Below, in pieces: positions 6,184 through 6,395 of a DNA stretch of 6,395 nucleotides; positions within the stretch are counted from its first letter, which is position 1, and each line of letters starts with the position of its first letter. Made by a program: the position numbers and the translations under genes. Below the pieces are notes generated by a model. The model did not search any database. It was not told the origin of the DNA and saw nothing but the letters and a program-made list of their open reading frames with translations. The stretch is from an uncultured Clostridia bacterium (GTDB lineage: Bacteria > Bacillota > Clostridia > Oscillospirales > Acutalibacteraceae): contig CAMFZJ010000070.1 of the NCBI GenBank assembly GCA_946004305.1, positions 1 through 6,395 on the forward strand, read 5' to 3'.

Positions 6184-6212
6184 TTGATATATAAAAATCT
6201 CTATGGTATAAT
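6184..6212 (+). promoter_or_regulatory. Promoter of the TPP-riboswitch transcript
   Basis: TTGATA (6184-6189) and a perfect TATAAT (6207-6212) are 17 bp apart. TG at 6204-6205 makes it an extended -10 promoter as well. Transcription should begin near 6219, immediately before the riboswitch. The leader and the unseen downstream gene therefore have their own transcript, separate from the importer operon. Confidence 0.88.
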
Positions 6213-6220
6213 AAAACAAA

Positions 6221-6302
6221 AGAGGGAGCTTACAGCAGTAGGCTGAGAGGGAGCTGGTCTGCTCCGACCTTACCTGATTTGGATAATGCCAACGGAGGAA
6301 CA
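6221..6302 (+). promoter_or_regulatory. TPP riboswitch (THI element) aptamer
   Basis: This is an mRNA aptamer that binds thiamine pyrophosphate. The conserved elements occur in order: P3 hairpin AGCUUAC/GUAGGCU (6227-6233 with 6238-6244), the invariant CUGAGA (6243-6248), an optional hairpin GGAGC/GCUCC (6250-6254 with 6261-6265), ACCUGAU (6272-6278), and the P5 hairpin UUGG-AUAAUG-CCAA (6279-6292). CGGAGG follows, in place of the usual CGUAGGG. The outer helix P1 is not obvious from the flanks. An intrinsic terminator follows 14 nt later, so high TPP should stop transcription. The regulated gene, probably for thiamine synthesis, salvage or uptake, is beyond the right edge. Confidence 0.93.
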
Positions 6303-6315
6303 TATAACGAAAGTT

Positions 6316-6346
6316 ACAGCTGTACCGGTTGGTGCAGCTGTTTTTT
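6316..6346 (+). terminator. Intrinsic terminator of the TPP riboswitch expression platform
   Basis: There is an 11-bp stem (6316-6326 with 6331-6341, one G:U pair) with a GGTT loop, followed directly by a run of six T. Placed just after the aptamer and before any coding sequence, it is the likely switch element that forms when TPP is bound. A small hairpin, TAAC-GAAA-GTTA (6305-6316), abuts its base. It could also end read-through transcripts from the importer operon. Confidence 0.9.
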
Positions 6347-6395
6347 ACTTTATAGGAAATTGCTCGAAAACGGTCGGGCAAAAATAGATTTGAAA

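Noticed and set aside
6360..6379. Second small hairpin after the riboswitch terminator (TGCTCG / CGGGCA)
   Set aside because: The stem is only 6 bp with a G:U pair and an 8-nt loop, and no proper T-run follows. It is probably chance, though it could touch the unseen gene's leader.
6034..6381. Minus-strand 115-aa reading frame over the permease end and riboswitch
   Set aside because: It lies antisense to a conserved permease and a TPP riboswitch with its promoter and terminator. The composition is not protein-like and no plausible ribosome site was seen.
1..6395. Mobile elements, CRISPR arrays, toxin-antitoxin or defence genes
   Set aside because: No transposase or recombinase motifs, spaced repeats, attachment-site duplications or unexplained gene clusters were seen. 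All long reading frames belong to known families.

Overview
The window reads as ordinary chromosome from an AT-rich Gram-positive bacterium, most likely a clostridial Firmicute and plausibly a gut species. The reasons are strong AAGGAGG ribosome binding sites, near-consensus sigma-A promoters, a lipoprotein-type solute-binding protein, a ROK glucokinase, a LacI-type regulator with cre-like operators, and a transcription-terminating TPP riboswitch. The species cannot be named from this sequence.

Layout from left to right. (1) The 5' part of an elongator tRNA-Met(CAU) gene on the minus strand runs off the left edge and has a perfect TTGACA-17-TATAAT promoter. (2) A minus-strand ROK-family glucokinase follows, with its own terminator and a likely promoter that overlaps an 11-bp tandem repeat. 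(3) Divergent from it is the rplM-rpsI operon (ribosomal proteins L13 and S9) on the plus strand, with a strong promoter and a very short leader, closed by a hairpin terminator. That terminator is shared with a convergent regulator gene. (4) The regulator is a LacI/GalR-family repressor on the minus strand. (5) Divergent from the repressor is a compact three-gene ABC importer operon of the NitT/TauT/SsuABC type: lipoprotein binding protein, ATPase, permease. The 186-bp space between repressor and importer holds two LacI-type palindromes and suggests local control of both directions. (6) At the right edge is a free-standing promoter followed by a TPP riboswitch and an intrinsic terminator. The gene it controls lies beyond the window.

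How the parts may work together. The repressor and importer look like one local regulon: a cytosolic sensor binds sites beside its own promoter and upstream of the transporter promoter. The imported substrate is not determined. SsuABC-like importers carry sulfonates, but close relatives carry nitrate, taurine or pyrimidine precursors of thiamine. The TPP riboswitch next door makes the last option worth testing, although it lies downstream of the importer and has its own promoter. The left half is housekeeping (translation and glucose phosphorylation). I saw no mobile element, CRISPR array or defence locus, and nothing that demands a wholly new system. The most interesting parts are the repressor/importer control region and the riboswitch expression platform.
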